Assembly: GCF_018446385.1 (NCBI RefSeq)
Contig: NC_055987.1
Span: forward strand, 7,215,705-7,279,704
Length of the DNA: 64,000 nucleotides
DNA from: Zingiber officinale
Taxonomy: Eukaryota; Streptophyta; Magnoliopsida; Zingiberales; Zingiberaceae
Direction: 5' to 3'
Within the stretch, counting starts at the first letter, position 1, and the number at the start of each line of letters is the position of its first letter. Below, in pieces: positions 34,401-45,304 of the stretch. The notes under the pieces are model-generated. The model ran no database searches, was not told the origin of the DNA, and saw only the letters and a program-made list of their open reading frames with translations. The translations under genes and the position numbers were made by a program.

Positions 34401-35285
34401 GTCATAATATTAACAAGTAAATAATGTGTCTAGAGTTCAGCCATTTAGACCTATCTTGTCTATAATTCTTACCTATTCTTATAGTTATTTCACAAGTAAA
34501 TACTAGATTCTAGAGAATGGAAGAATCTCAATATGCCAATTAAAAGTGTATTGGAACCATCTAAGGCTCTTACTTAAGTAGTCTATGTCCTATATGGAGA
34601 GGAAATAATGTTATCAATACATAATGCTGACTTAATAAGTTTATATAGAAAATCAAGCCAATTACCTCAAGGTCCATCCACAAATCAGTATACACACTAA
34701 ACTACATGGTTATAGGAAGGAAGATCTGACCGCAACACAATACAACAACCTACTTCATCAATTTAAGTAAATGGGGGCTATGACTATAGGCATATGTGAG
34801 CAAGCAAACTCTAAAGTACGGTTTTCCATAGTCCAAGTTGCTTAGAAAACTTGGGGGAGAGGCAGAAAACCCGATACCCAGAAAGAGAGTAAAAGATCGT
34901 TACCAAGGGGAAACTCCTCTGAGGATGAGGGCAATGGTAGGCCACGGCCAGCAAGTTTGTCACGCTCCTGCTGCTGCGAACGTGCCTGTTCCAGTAAGTA
35001 TCCAAAGTCGGCGCCTTTGCTCTTTGGCGCGACCTCTGTGGCGGAAGGATTCCCAACACTCTCCACCACTTCGTCCTCGTCGTCGTAACGGTCCCAATTC
35101 GATGGGAGGCTGGGCCGGCGGGTTCTCTTTAGCTCCCCATCTCCTCCTCCTCCTCCGGCAGACTGCTCGAGTTTCTTTTCCTTGCTTTGCTTCTTCCTTT
35201 GAGCGATCGCAGAGGGCGAAGGGTGGCTCGCTCGGCCGTGCTGCGTATGAGATCGCTTCGACTTGGCCGAGGCTTTCGGATCCAT
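28445..35285 (-). CDS. CER16: ECERIFERUM16-like protein (four exons)
   Basis: Exons are 35285-34904, 33843-33728, 33384-33280 and 29140-28445; all introns have GT...AG borders and the phases agree, giving 432 residues. The N-terminus ([13 protein letters not shown]) is basic. Conserved plant motifs follow: LPSNWDRY and KSKGADF in exon 1, LSVRGEG in exon 2, [10 protein letters not shown] and LFLEADLFP in exon 3. Exon 4 is a serine-rich, acidic tail ending [10 protein letters not shown]. In Arabidopsis CER16 protects CER3 mRNA from post-transcriptional silencing and so supports cuticular alkane production; its biochemistry is unclear. Introns measure 1060, 343 and 4139 bp. An upstream ATG at 35405 is in frame but outside the conserved start. 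The third intron carries a LINE and a SINE, and a large LTR element lies 0.5 kb upstream. Coding sequence looks intact. Confidence 0.85.
29218..31922 (-). mobile_element. 5'-truncated RTE-clade LINE in CER16 intron 3
   Basis: The element is flanked by a 14-bp direct repeat with one mismatch (TTGGTTTTTGTATG, 31936-31923 and TTGGTTTTTATATG, 29217-29204, minus-strand reading), the signature of target-primed insertion. Its 3' end is a TTG repeat tail, typical of RTE rather than poly(A). It lies in the same direction as the host gene. The start is missing, so coding begins within the endonuclease. Confidence 0.92.
29565..31922 (-). pseudogene. RTE LINE endonuclease-reverse transcriptase, broken
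   Basis: The AP-like endonuclease (about 31920-31375) shows [19 protein letters not shown] and SQIDFLMV; its N-terminal part is lost. The linker (31472-30582) is lysine-rich and ends with [15 protein letters not shown] at the start of RT. RT (30450-29797) has [29 protein letters not shown] and the catalytic FADD box in [12 protein letters not shown]-terminal part (29780-29565) has YGAECWAM. Frameshifts near 31400, 30500 and 29790 disrupt the protein. Confidence 0.9.
31937..33279 (-). other. Remainder of CER16 intron 3
   Basis: AT-rich intron sequence upstream of the LINE, with long A and T runs and the SINE remnant at 32613-32710. No coding sequence is supported. Confidence 0.7.
32613..32710 (-). 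mobile_element. Au-type SINE remnant
   Basis: Read on the minus strand, the phrases CAACCTCTTGCAAAG, GGACCCTTCATCGGGATCCC, GCATTGGCAAGAG and GTGTACCGGACTATCC before a T run resemble the 3' half of plant Au SINEs. The tRNA-derived head is missing or unrecognisable, apart from a possible B-box trace near 32700. Confidence 0.55.
33844..34903 (-). other. CER16 intron 1
   Basis: Starts GTAACG and ends TACAG on the minus strand. A short internal duplication (phrases ATTAATAACTTTCACTTCA and GAGACACCCAATTCAAG) lies at 33930-34230. No gene is seen within it. Confidence 0.7.
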
Positions 35286-35739
35286 CTCTCCCTCCTCCGA
35301 TTTTCCTCCAGCCGTTCCTTTCTCCGATCCTCCTCTGGCTACAGCAGAACGAGGCTTGCCCTTGCTTGAACCAACAAGGGTTTCTTCTCGGAGATGGAAT
35401 ACCACAGTCGAGGTTTCGTTCGGAAAAATAAATCCACTTTGGCCCTCTAATTTAAAAAATATTCACAGCGAGGGCAACGATCTCTTTAAAAGGACTTTTT
35501 AAACTATTTTCTTAGTATATATTATTTAATAATTTTATGGTAACAAAAAGTTGAATTCATTATCTAACAGCTCCACACGGTTGGCCCTATATGATCGGCC
35601 TCAAAATCATCTATAAAGTAATAAATTGAAAAGTTGTAATTGATCGGTGCGATAATAATTTTCTGTATTAGTGAATGGGTAATAAACTAATAAATCAAGA
35701 GTTTTAATTAAGCATAATTCTTATAAATTCATAAATTTA

Positions 35740-35742
<3 letters not shown>
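35286..35742 (-). promoter_or_regulatory. CER16 upstream region
   Basis: The region upstream of the start holds the 5' UTR and, beyond about 35500, AT-rich sequence up to a TA microsatellite. No distinct TATA box can be chosen with confidence among the AT runs. Confidence 0.4.

Positions 35743-35780
<38 letters not shown>
35743..35780. repeat. (TA)n microsatellite at Tat-2 insertion site
   Basis: Eighteen or so TA dinucleotides just outside the second Tat element; TA repeats resume at 54265 on its other side. Confidence 0.95.
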
Positions 35781-35791
<11 letters not shown>

Positions 35792-36590
35792 TGATCCGGC
35801 AGTAAGGTCGGAGGACCCCCTCTGGAGGGGAGTCAACGCCACGTGGAAGTCAAAAGTCAAAAGAATCAGTATGAGATCCGGCCGATCGAAGAAGGGGTGG
35901 GTCCGACCGGCCGAAAGAGTCCAAGCAGAATCAAAGATAACCCGACGGGGAGTCGGGTTTCCGACGCTCAGGGTGAACAGGGTCGCGGGCTGAGCGGTTA
36001 GCCCGCTCGGCCGAGGCGTAAAGCAGCAATGCTGTGAAGGAATAGTCTCAGCCGAGCACCTGGTCGAACCGATACCTACGTCCGGTCGAATCGATGCTTG
36101 CCGAGCGGAGGGACTCTTGGCTCGGGGAAAAAAGGACAAAAGGACAAGGGAACATGTTCTGACAACATGCATGTTCGACGACCAAGCCATACACAGAAAC
36201 TCATGACGGAAGGTTCTGCTGTCCCATCAAAGATATGCTCGGACTGTAGCAGTATGGTGTCAGGCATGCTCCTCTGGCAAGCCCATATTAAGGTATGGCA
36301 AAGGACACGTGTACACCTCGATAGGTGTGCATAAGCCTCCTCATAGCTCTATATAAGAGCCCCCAGACTTCGCCAAAGGTACGCGATCACGCGATCTCAC
36401 ATCTTCGAAGCCACTATCATTTTCCTCTTGCCTAACTTGAGCGTCGGAGGATCGTCGCCGGGAACCCCTTCCCGGCCCGACTTCCTTGCAGGTTCGCCGG
36501 AGATCCCTACGGCCGATCAGAGACCCACGTCATCAGTTGGAAGAACGCCACGTGCCCAGCGTCCATCGATTCAGCGTTCGGACAGGATCA
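35792..36590 (+). repeat. Tat-2 5' LTR
   Basis: 799 bp with TGATCC/GGATCA ends, a CCACGTGG G-box near 35838 and the promoter-like CTATATAAGAGCC near 36350. It is closely similar to the split 3' LTR. Confidence 0.92.
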
Positions 36591-36591
36591 A

Positions 36592-36612
36592 ATTGGCGCC
36601 GTCTGTGGGAAC
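36592..36612 (+). other. Tat-2 primer-binding site
   Basis: ATTGGCGCCGTCTGTGGGAA directly follows the LTR, the usual context for plant Tat elements. Confidence 0.75.
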
Positions 36613-36635
36613 GCACCTGCATCCGAGCGGAAGAG

Positions 36636-37952
36636 ATGGACGAAGCTGGACGACAGCACGCCGTGATGCTCTCCCAGGAGGAGCTCGACGCTCTGATCGA
36701 GGCAAGAGCAGCTAAGCTTGTGGAACAACAGAAACAGAAGTCGCAAGCCGAGCGGATGGAACAACAAGCGACGTCTGCGTCGGGAGACCGAGCGGAAGCA
36801 CCACCGGCCACGGTTCCATTTCATCAGGCCCTATTCCGTACGTCTCCTGAAGCCGCAACAGTTAATCGTGACCGAGGATCTTCGTCCGACGAGGCACCCA
36901 TGCGAGACAACAGAAAAGGCAAGGCTCCCCGAACGGACGCCTCCCCCGAGCGAATCAACCGGCAATTTTCAGAGGTCATCCTGCGGGACCCTCTGCCAAA
37001 ACATTATATTCCACCGGCGATCGGGGAATACAACGGAACCACCGACCCGGACGACCATCTGGGTAAGTTCGACAACACGGCTACCCTACATCAATACATA
37101 AATGGAGTAAAGTGTCGGGTGTTCCTTACCACCCTCTCGGGATCGGCGCAACGGTGATTTCGAAGGCTGCCGGACGGATCCATTACAAGTTTCAAGGAGT
37201 TCCGCACAGCCTTCCTTCATCATTTTGCAAGCAGTCGGCGTTACCAGAAGACTAGTGTCAGCCTATTCGCCATTAAGCAAGAGCCCAGGGAGTCGCTCAG
37301 AGCATACATCCAACGATTCAACCGAGTGGCCATGGATATTCCAACGGCCACCTCAGAAACGATGATGAATGCGTTCACACAAGGCCTCGTGGACGGTGAC
37401 TTCTTCCATTCACTCATTCGGAAGCCGCCCCGAGACTACGATCATATGTTACACCGGGCCAATGAATACATTAATGTGGAGGAAGCACAGACGGCCCGAA
37501 GAAAAGAAGTTCCAACTGAGCGGCTAGCCCCTGCCAAGCGGAAGGCTGTCACTCGACAAGAGTCGCCCAGAGGACTGTGGATCGAAGCAGTCCGCTCTCA
37601 TCATGCGAGGTCCCATGGCGTCCAAGAGGTAGCTGTCGAGCGGCCCAAACCAAAGAAAAAGGTATGGACCCCCATGTTTTGCTCGTTCCACCGGACCGAC
37701 ACGCATAACACACGAGATTGCCGAAGCCTTCCCCTGATCGCCCATCCCACTCCTTGGAGTAGCTGTCGTCGATCGCCATCATCCGACAGGCGACAGCAAC
37801 ACTATGAAGCCGATCGGCGGATATCCGACAGGCGACAGCAACTGTCTCCCGAGTGGCATCATCCTCAGAGGCACGAGGGCAATCCCCGGATGTCCAAGGA
37901 ACGACCTAGGCTGTCCGCACGGGAGGAAGAAAATAGAAGCAACACGTCCTAA
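36636..37952 (+). pseudogene. Tat-2 gag
   Basis: The frame starts MDEAGRQHAVMLSQEELDAL. The capsid-type retrotransposon gag domain lies from about 36960 to 37500, with PPAIGEYNGTTDPDDHL, FNRVAMDIP and the TQGLVDGDFFHSLI stretch. A single TGA at 37155-37157 replaces the tryptophan expected after GSAQR; the frame stays in phase afterwards. A cysteine/histidine segment (FCSFHRTDTHNTRDC) near 37680 is a nucleocapsid-type knuckle. It ends with TAA at 37950-37952. Confidence 0.85.
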
Positions 37953-38012
37953 GGCGAAATCAACATCATTGCTGGTGGATCGACCGGAGGTGACTCCAAC
38001 AGAGCAAGGAAG

Positions 38013-40295
38013 GTGAGTGTCAGGCAACTCCAAATCCATGCGGTTGGCTGCAGTCAAGAACGGGCGAGCGGGCCTGAAATCAGCTTCGGGCCCAGGGACC
38101 TTGAGGGAGTTGAAGTGCCACATGATAACGGCCTCCTCATCAAAGCGGTAATAGCTAACTATACTATTCATCACATTTTCATCGATACAGGAAGCTCGGT
38201 CAATATTATATTCAAAAAGGCCTTCGACCAACTGCAAATTGATCGAGCCGAGTTGCTGCCCATGACAACCCCCCTCTACGGGTTTACGGGCAATGAAGTT
38301 CTGTCGGTCGGACAGGTCAGACTGGCTATTTCACTGGGAGAAGAGCCGCTCAGAAGGACGCGGACTGCCAACTTCATCGTGGTCGACTCTCCTTCAGCAT
38401 ACAATGTTATCTTGGGACGACCGGCGCTCAGTGAGTTCCAAGCGGCCGTCTCCACCTTCTACCAAAAAATTAAGTTCCCGGTTGAAGATAAAGTTGGAGA
38501 AGTGCGAGGAGACCAGCTGGCGGCTCCGCGATGCTACGTCGAGATGGTCCGAGCCGAAGCTAACTCCACTCGGAAGACGCCACAGATCGAGATGAACGCC
38601 ATAACCGAAAAACGACCCTCTTTGGTTTATGAAGAAAAAGAGGAAGTGCAGATTCACTCGACCCAATCGAAGGCCATCACATTTATTGTGGTCGATCTGG
38701 AGGCAAGCCAGAAAAAGGAGGTGATCAAATGTCTCCAGAGAAACTGTGATGTCTTCGTTTGGTCGACGCACGAGCTGCCGGGAATTTCGCCAAATATCGC
38801 ACAACTTGAGCTTCACGTCCGACCGGACACTCGGCCGGTGAAGCAAAGGAAGAGGGACTTCAGCGCCGAACAAAATGCCATCATCCTAGCGGAGGTCGAG
38901 AAGCTCCTGGAGGTCGGCCATATAAGGGAGGTCCAGTTCCCGAGCTGGCTCGCAAATGTCGTGCTAGTCTCCAAGCCAGGCAACAAGTGGAGGGTTTGCA
39001 TCGATTTTAGGGATCTCAACAAAGCATGTCCAAAGGATTTTTACCCTCTGCCCCGGATTGATCAACTGGTGGACTCCACAGCCGGTTGCGAGCTGATATG
39101 CATGCTAGATGCCTATCAGGGCTACCATCAAGTGCCGCTCGCCCGAAAAGATCAAGAGAAGGTCAGCTTCGTCACAGCCGATGCCGTTCGGACTGAAGAA
39201 CGCGGGAGCAACTTACCAGCGCTTGATGAACAAAGTATTCAAGGAGCAAATCAGACGCAATTTAGAAGTGTACGTGGATGATATTCTCATCAAGTCTGTC
39301 CGAGCGGCTGATCTTTTTATGGACATGGAGGAGACCTTCCGAACGCTGAGGAAGTATGGAGTCAAGATGAATCCTCAGAAATGTCTGTTCGGAGCAAAAG
39401 GCGGGCGTTTCTTGGGCTATATAGTGACCGAGCGGGGCATCGAGGCAAATCCCAGCAAGGTGAAAGCGTTACAAGATATGTCGCCCCCAAGAAATCTAAG
39501 GGAAGTACAGCGTCTGACCGGGCGGATAACGGCATTGTCCAGATTCATCTCTAAGAGCGCCGACCGGAGTCTCCCTTTTTTCAAGATCCTACGCAAAGCT
39601 ACTAAGTTCCATTGGGACGAAGAATGCGATCGGGCGTTTGAAGAGCTGAAGACATACCTGAACTCTTTGCCCGTGCTAGCCAAGCCAGCTATAGGTGAGC
39701 CGCTCTGTATTTATTTATCTTCGACCGAGCAGGCAGTAGGCTCGGCATTAGTGAGGACGAGCAGAGAAGAACAACCCGTGTACTTCTTGAGTTATATTCT
39801 AAAAGATGTTGAATCTCGCTACACTGGGCTCGAGAAACTGACTTTTGCTTTGGTCCTCACTGCTCGGAGACTTCGTCCTTATTTCCTAGCACATACAATC
39901 ATTGTTCGGACAAATAGCCCATTGGGAAGAGTGCTGCTGAACCCAGAAGCGTCCGGACGGCTCATTAAATGGACAACGGAGTTAAGTGAATTTGACATTC
40001 AGTATCAACCCCGTTCGGCGATAAAGGCGCAGTCCTTAGCAGATCTTGTTACCGAAGTGCAAAAGTTCGAGCCTGAAGCTGTGTGGAAAATATTTGTGGA
40101 CGGATCGTCCACTCGGCTCAGGAGCGGGATTGGTGTGCTATTACTCTCTCCCCAAGAAGAACGGATGCACCTGTCCGTCCGGCTGGACTACAAAGCCACA
40201 AATAATGAAGCAGAGTATAAGGCCCTCATAGCCGGTTTGCAGGCAGCCCGGCATGTAGGCGCCGGTCGGGTGACACTCCATTCAGACTCCAGTTG
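38013..40295 (+). pseudogene. Tat-2 protease, reverse transcriptase and RNase H regions
   Basis: Protease active site IDTGSS is at residues 57-62 of the first frame, with NVILGRP further on. RT begins near 38820 (VLVSKPGNKWRVCIDF, MLDAYQGYHQ). A frameshift near 39180 moves it to the next frame, where MPFGLKNAGATYQR and catalytic YVDDILIKS follow. The first RNase H region (about 39690-40000) is followed by a second (40084-40290, IFVDGSSTR and NNEAEYKALIAGL), as in Tat elements. A second frameshift near 40295 separates it from integrase. Confidence 0.88.
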
Positions 40296-41760
40296 GTCGC
40301 CCAGCAGCTCTCTGAAACTTTTGAGATTAACAACGCTCGGCTCAAGCTCTACGCTGAGGCCTTCGAAAAGCTCAAGTCCCATGTCAGAGAAGTTATTATC
40401 CAGAAGATACCCCGAGCAGAGAACCAGGCCACAGATGAGTTAGCCAAGCTCGCAAGTTCAATATCACCGGTCGTCATCCAGCAGTCAATTGAGCAAGTAT
40501 CCTTGGTGGCGCACATCGACCGGATGGAAGACCTCGCATTCCCGAGCGATTGGAGGACAACCATCATGGAGTTTCTCCGCTCGAGTGCTACACCCTCCGA
40601 TCGGGAGGAAGCCCAGCTATTGAGGAGGAGAGTCGGTCGGTTCACACTCGTTGGAGACCAACTCTACAAGAAGGCTTTCTCCCGCCCACTTTTGAAGTGT
40701 GTGAGCTCGGAGGACGCGGAGTACATCCTCCAAGAAGTGCACCAAGGATCGTGCGGAGGACATCCGGGCGGACGATCGCTGGCTAGGAAAATCCTGCTGT
40801 CCGTTTACTTCTGGCCCACCCTACAAGCAGACGTCGCTCGGACCGTCGCGATGTGCCTCTCTTGCCACAAGTACCACAACATCTCCCACCGACCGGCGGA
40901 AGAGATGAGAGCATCTACAGTATCATGCCCGTTCGATCAGTGGGGAATGGATATCGTAGGTCCGTTCCCTATTGCGATCGGTCAGCGGAAGTTTCTTCTA
41001 GTGGCGGTCGACTATTTTTCCAAATGGGTAGAGGCCGAACCACTAGCCAAGATCACCGAGCAGATGGTCAAAAGGTTTATCTGGCAGCATATAATCTGTC
41101 TGTTCGGCATTCCTCGCCGACTCGTATCTGATAACGGACGACAGTTCGCCGGGAAGCAGCTCGAAGAATGGTGCAAAAGTTATGGCATCGAACAACATTT
41201 TACTTCCGTGGCGTATCCCCAGAGCAATGGTCAAGCCGAAGTAGCCAACCGGGAGATTCTTCGCATTCTTCGGGCTCGGCTCGACCATATGGGAGGAAGC
41301 TAGGTGGACGAGCTGCCGGACGTCCTATGGGCTATCCGCACGGCCCCAAAGGAGGGAACGGGCGTCACACCATTCCATTTGGTGTACGGCGGTGAAGCAG
41401 TTATCCCAGTTGAAGTTGGTATAGAGTCCGTCCGGATCCAGAACTATGATGGTGACAACGCCGAGCGGAGGCAGCTGGAATTGGACTTGATCGACGAAGA
41501 GCGAGCCAAGGCGTCCGTCCGATTGATGGCGTACCGGCAAAGAATGAAGTAGAACTACAACCGGCGCGTAATCCCTAGAGCGTTCCAGGTCGGCGACCTA
41601 GTGTGGAAGAAAGTAAAGCCGGTCGGGAACGTAGGCAAGCTGGAGGCTCCTTGGGCGGGCCCCTTCAAAGTCATCGAAAAGCTCTGCTCGGGGGCCTATT
41701 ATCTGGAGGATGAAGACGGACGGCAACTAGATCGACCGTGGAGCGCGAACCACCTCTAGC
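40296..41760 (+). pseudogene. Tat-2 RNase H end and integrase
   Basis: The frame finishes the second RNase H, then shows the H2C2 zinc-binding region (GGHPGG, CLSCHKYH). Integrase catalytic residues lie in WGMDIVGPFP, LVSDNGRQF and SNGQAEVANREI (D, D, E). A TAG at 41301-41303 takes the place of a tryptophan and a TAG at 41550-41552 that of a glutamine. The C-terminal part (KLEAPWAGPFKVIEKL) is readable to a stop near 41758. Confidence 0.87.
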
Positions 41761-41884
41761 CTTACCGGGCGGGGTGAAAGGTGTGCCAATGTAATGTATG
41801 CTGTATATTTTTCATTCGGCTGTATACTTGAAATGCAGGAGTAAAAAAATCAGAAAATTAGCGCAAGTATAGGGCATCGTCAGC

Positions 41885-42416
41885 CGGATCGGAAGACCGT
41901 CGAGCTCCGACGTTAAAAATTGAGAGTCGCGCCGGCGACTATAAACCCTCCGGCCGGAAGACCGTCGAGCGCCGACGTTAAAAATCGAGAGTCGCGCCAG
42001 CGACTATAAACCCTCCGGCTGGAAGATCGTCGAGCTCCGACGTTAAAAATCGAGAGTCGCGCCGGCGACTATAAACCTTCCGACCGAAAGACCGTCGAGC
42101 TCCAACGTTAAAAATCAAGAGTCGCGCCGGCGACTATAAACCCTCCGGCCGGAAGACCATCGAGCTCCGACGTTAAAAATCGAGAGTCGCGCCGACGACT
42201 ATAAACCCTCCGGCCGGAAGACCGTCGAGCTCCGACGTTAAAAAGCGAGAGTCGCGCCGACGACTATAAACCCTCCGGTCGGAAGACTGTCGAGCTCCGA
42301 CGTTAAAAATCGAGAGTCGCGCCGGCAACTATAAACCCTCCGGCCGGAAGACCGTCGATCTCCGACGTTAAAAATCGAGAGTCGCATCGGCGACTATAAA
42401 CACTCCGGTCGGAAGA
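41885..42416 (+). repeat. 65-bp tandem repeat array, about 8 units
   Basis: Each unit contains GAAGACCGTCGAGCTCCGAC followed by GTTAAAAATCGAGAGTCGCG and a CGGCGACTATAAACCCTCCG end. Units are 65 bp apart with few changes. One unit is present in Tat-1 at about 16795-16860, so the array expanded in this lineage. Confidence 0.93.
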
Positions 42417-42429
42417 AGATAATAAAGAA

Positions 42430-43186
42430 GTCGACTTGTGAGTCGTTTGGCCGATCGGCCAAGTAACCAAAAGTACTTCATGAACATATAGCGAAAAGCC
42501 CATTTGCGAAACAGGATATATTCAGCCGAACGGACGAAATCACAAAAGGCGAGAAGAAATGCATAGGATGGAAGGAAGAGGATGACAAGCGAAACAGTGC
42601 CCAGAGGACCAAAACTCGGGAAGGAAACGCAAAGAAAACACAAGAACCGAAGATAGAAAATAAGAAGAACCTTACAGAGAAGGAGGAGGATCGACGAAGA
42701 ACACGGAATCGCCGGAAAAAGGAGAATCGAAGCCGCCGGAGCACTGGAATGCCGAAGGAAGCTTCTGGGCACGCGAAAGCAGAAATGCGGCGAAGGAAGA
42801 AAGCGAAGGCTTTATAGGGTTGAGCCCGAGCGGCCTCCACCGTCGGATGCAGGTCGCGAGAACCGGAGCACGCATCGCGCCGTCCATTTCAAACCGCTTC
42901 GATCTCGTCACCCGCGGCGCCGCCGCCGTACGATGACGGCAGCAATGCCACTTGGCATTCAACCATGGGATAGCATTTAATGAGCGCCTTAACGAGGCAC
43001 AGAGCGCGTGCCCGGCCTTAATGTAGAAGATTGGCACGAGTTTCAAAGAGATCCGGGGAATGTTGGCGTTGGCTGAAGCCATAGCTACCCCCGTGGGGGT
43101 TGAGCGGAGGGCAGCTTAACGAAGGCGCCGCTCGGCGTAACTGACGGTCCAGTCAGTCGGGCTAATCGCCTCCTTCGACTAGACTT
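42430..43186 (-). pseudogene. Remnant of the antisense-gene upstream region
   Basis: This region is similar to 19450-20040 in Tat-1, where it lies just upstream of the antisense gene. Shared phrases include GCCTCCACCG, CCATTTCAAAC and CATTTAATGA. The antisense coding part itself has been deleted here. Frames in it (for example 42840-42478) give no recognisable protein. Confidence 0.6.
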
Positions 43187-43201
43187 GAAGGGGGAGGCAA
43201 G
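43187..43201 (+). other. Tat-2 polypurine tract
   Basis: GAAGGGGGAGGCAAG immediately before the 3' LTR. Confidence 0.8.
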
Positions 43202-43679
43202 TGATCTGACAGTAAGGTCGGAGGACCCCCTCTGGAGGGGAGTCAACGCCACGTGGAAGTCAAAAGTCAAAAGGATCAGTATGAGATCCGGCCGATCGGA
43301 GAAGGGGTGGGTCCAACCGGTCGAAAGGGTCCAAGCAGAATCAAAGATACCCGACGGGGAGTCGGGTTTCCGACGCTCAGGGTGAACAGGGTCACGGGCC
43401 GAGCGGCTAGCCCGCTCTGTCGAGGCGTAAAGCAGCAATGCTGTGAAGGAACAGTCTCAGCCGAGCACCCGGTCGAACCGATACCTACGTCCGGTCGAAT
43501 CGATGCTTGCCGAGCGGAGGGACGCTCGGCTCGGGGAAAAAAGGACAAAAGGACAAGGGAACATCTTCTGACAACATGCATGTTCGACGACCAAGCCATA
43601 CACAGAAGCCCATGACGGAAGGTTCTACTGTCCCATCAAAGATATGCTCGGACTGTAGCAGTATGGTGTCAGGCATGCT
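43202..43679 (+). repeat. Tat-2 3' LTR, left part
   Basis: It matches the 5' LTR from its first base up to GTCAGGCATGCT, where the Athila-type element was inserted. The first bases read TGATCTGACAG instead of TGATCCGGCAG, so the two LTRs have diverged slightly. Confidence 0.9.
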
Positions 43680-45292
43680 TGGTAAGCTCTCTAATTGATG
43701 TCACAAATAAACTCCCAAATTAATGTTATGATCGAAAATCCACAACTACACAAAGAAATGTTTTAGTATAAGGCCCGAGTCAAATTTTTCGAGGATTATG
43801 CTAGAAGCATGCTTGTATCGGACTTGGAGATCATCTTTTTTGGGTTTTCAAGTTATAGAATGGGGTTTGGGATCAAGGGTAAAATGAGAACAGAATTAAA
43901 CTTGTTGCCATAATTCTACTGCAGTAATGTCTTAAAACAAACCGAAATTCAAACACTTAACACAAACTCACACTAAATGTAATTCAACCTAATTGCTACA
44001 ATCAAACCTTATTAATTCTGTACGTATCAAAAACAAACTAGAGACTTAATTCTAAGCTACCAGAAATTGATGCCAAACTAATCTTCCACATCAGCTAAAC
44101 CTTCCTACTGGAACTGGATGCAGAAATTCAAAACTTCACTCTTCATTTAACTAAATACAATAGACATTAATGCAGATAATAAACTAACTAACTTAACAGC
44201 TATCAATTGACTCTAGCAGAATTCACAGTCACAAACGAAAGAAGCAGAATTTCAGCAGTTTTGCTACACAAACAAAACTAGACAGCAACAAAACACAGAA
44301 CTAAACATATCAGATTTATGTGTAAAATGAAACTACAACTAAATCCAAGCTATAAACTATCAGATTCAGAAACAAAAGTGTGTAAACAAGGAAACCTAAG
44401 CTAGAAACAAACTGCAAAGAAAATCTAACATCCCTACACCCAAATCTCGGACCAAATTCGTCTTCTCATTGCCGTCACACAAGGATCTACAGAGAACACT
44501 CCAACAGAAGTCAGATGGTGTCCTTGAACTCAAGACAACTCAGATTAACTTGTATCAGCTCACAAAAATACAGCGAGATCAGTTTCTGAAGTGTCACTCT
44601 GCTGCACGCTGCTGGGTTCGCTGGCACTGGAGTCACGAACTGGACGAAGGCTTGAAATGGATGGAAAACTGTCGGAAAAGGGCTCAGAATCACTGGAGGA
44701 CCACCGCCGATAACCCTGTGATGGAATGGAAACTCAGACCAGAAGAACGCCGCTGATCTGAGCTGAAAATCGCAGCCCACAGCTACAGTACCATGCTCGC
44801 CAAATCCACTCGCTGATGAGAACTGATGGTCGGAATCTGATCGTCGGAGGTTGAGGAACTCCACGCTGGTGAAGACAAGCTGGTTCGAAGCTCTGGAAGA
44901 AGGGAGGAGTCGCGACCGCGCCGTCACGAAAACTAGCACGATGAACAGTAGCGCGAGCTCACTATTCACCGTGCCAAAAATTCCCTTTTATATCTAGGGT
45001 TTGGTCCAGCTGGGGTTTGACTCGAATCCAAGCTCAATTGGGGGCAGTTAGGGTTTTGGGCTTCATTTGGTTGAGTGAACCATGCCTCCACTTGAATCAT
45101 GAACCCATTAGTGCCCTACAAGACCAAATTCACATAATGAGAAATAAATCATGCATAAGATGGAAAAACATCATAAAGCTCATAAAAACCTTGTTTGGGG
45201 AAATATGATCAAAATTGGAATTAAACATGTGCAAATATATAAAGAACACCAAATATTAACCCAAAATTAATGTGTCAATTCATAGCTTATCA
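43680..45292 (-). repeat. Athila-type 3' LTR
   Basis: 1613 bp. Nearly identical to the other LTR with a handful of substitutions and small indels, so the insertion is young. The small conserved frames found in both LTRs are explained by this identity. Confidence 0.93.
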
Positions 45293-45304
45293 AATCCCCC
45301 ACAC
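45293..45304 (-). other. Athila-type polypurine tract
   Basis: GTGTGGGGGATT on the minus strand, directly before the 3' LTR. Confidence 0.8.

Noticed and set aside
34838..35431. 197-codon plus-strand frame over CER16 exon 1
   Set aside because: It is the antisense shadow of a GC-rich exon and shows no domain.
41885..42416. CRISPR-like regular repeat
   Set aside because: Units are contiguous 65-bp tandem repeats without variable spacers, inside a retrotransposon of a plant genome.
44469..44969. Two frames of 95 and 152 codons, repeated at 53116-53616 with few changes
   Set aside because: The conservation comes from the two LTRs of one young element, not from selection; no domain is seen.
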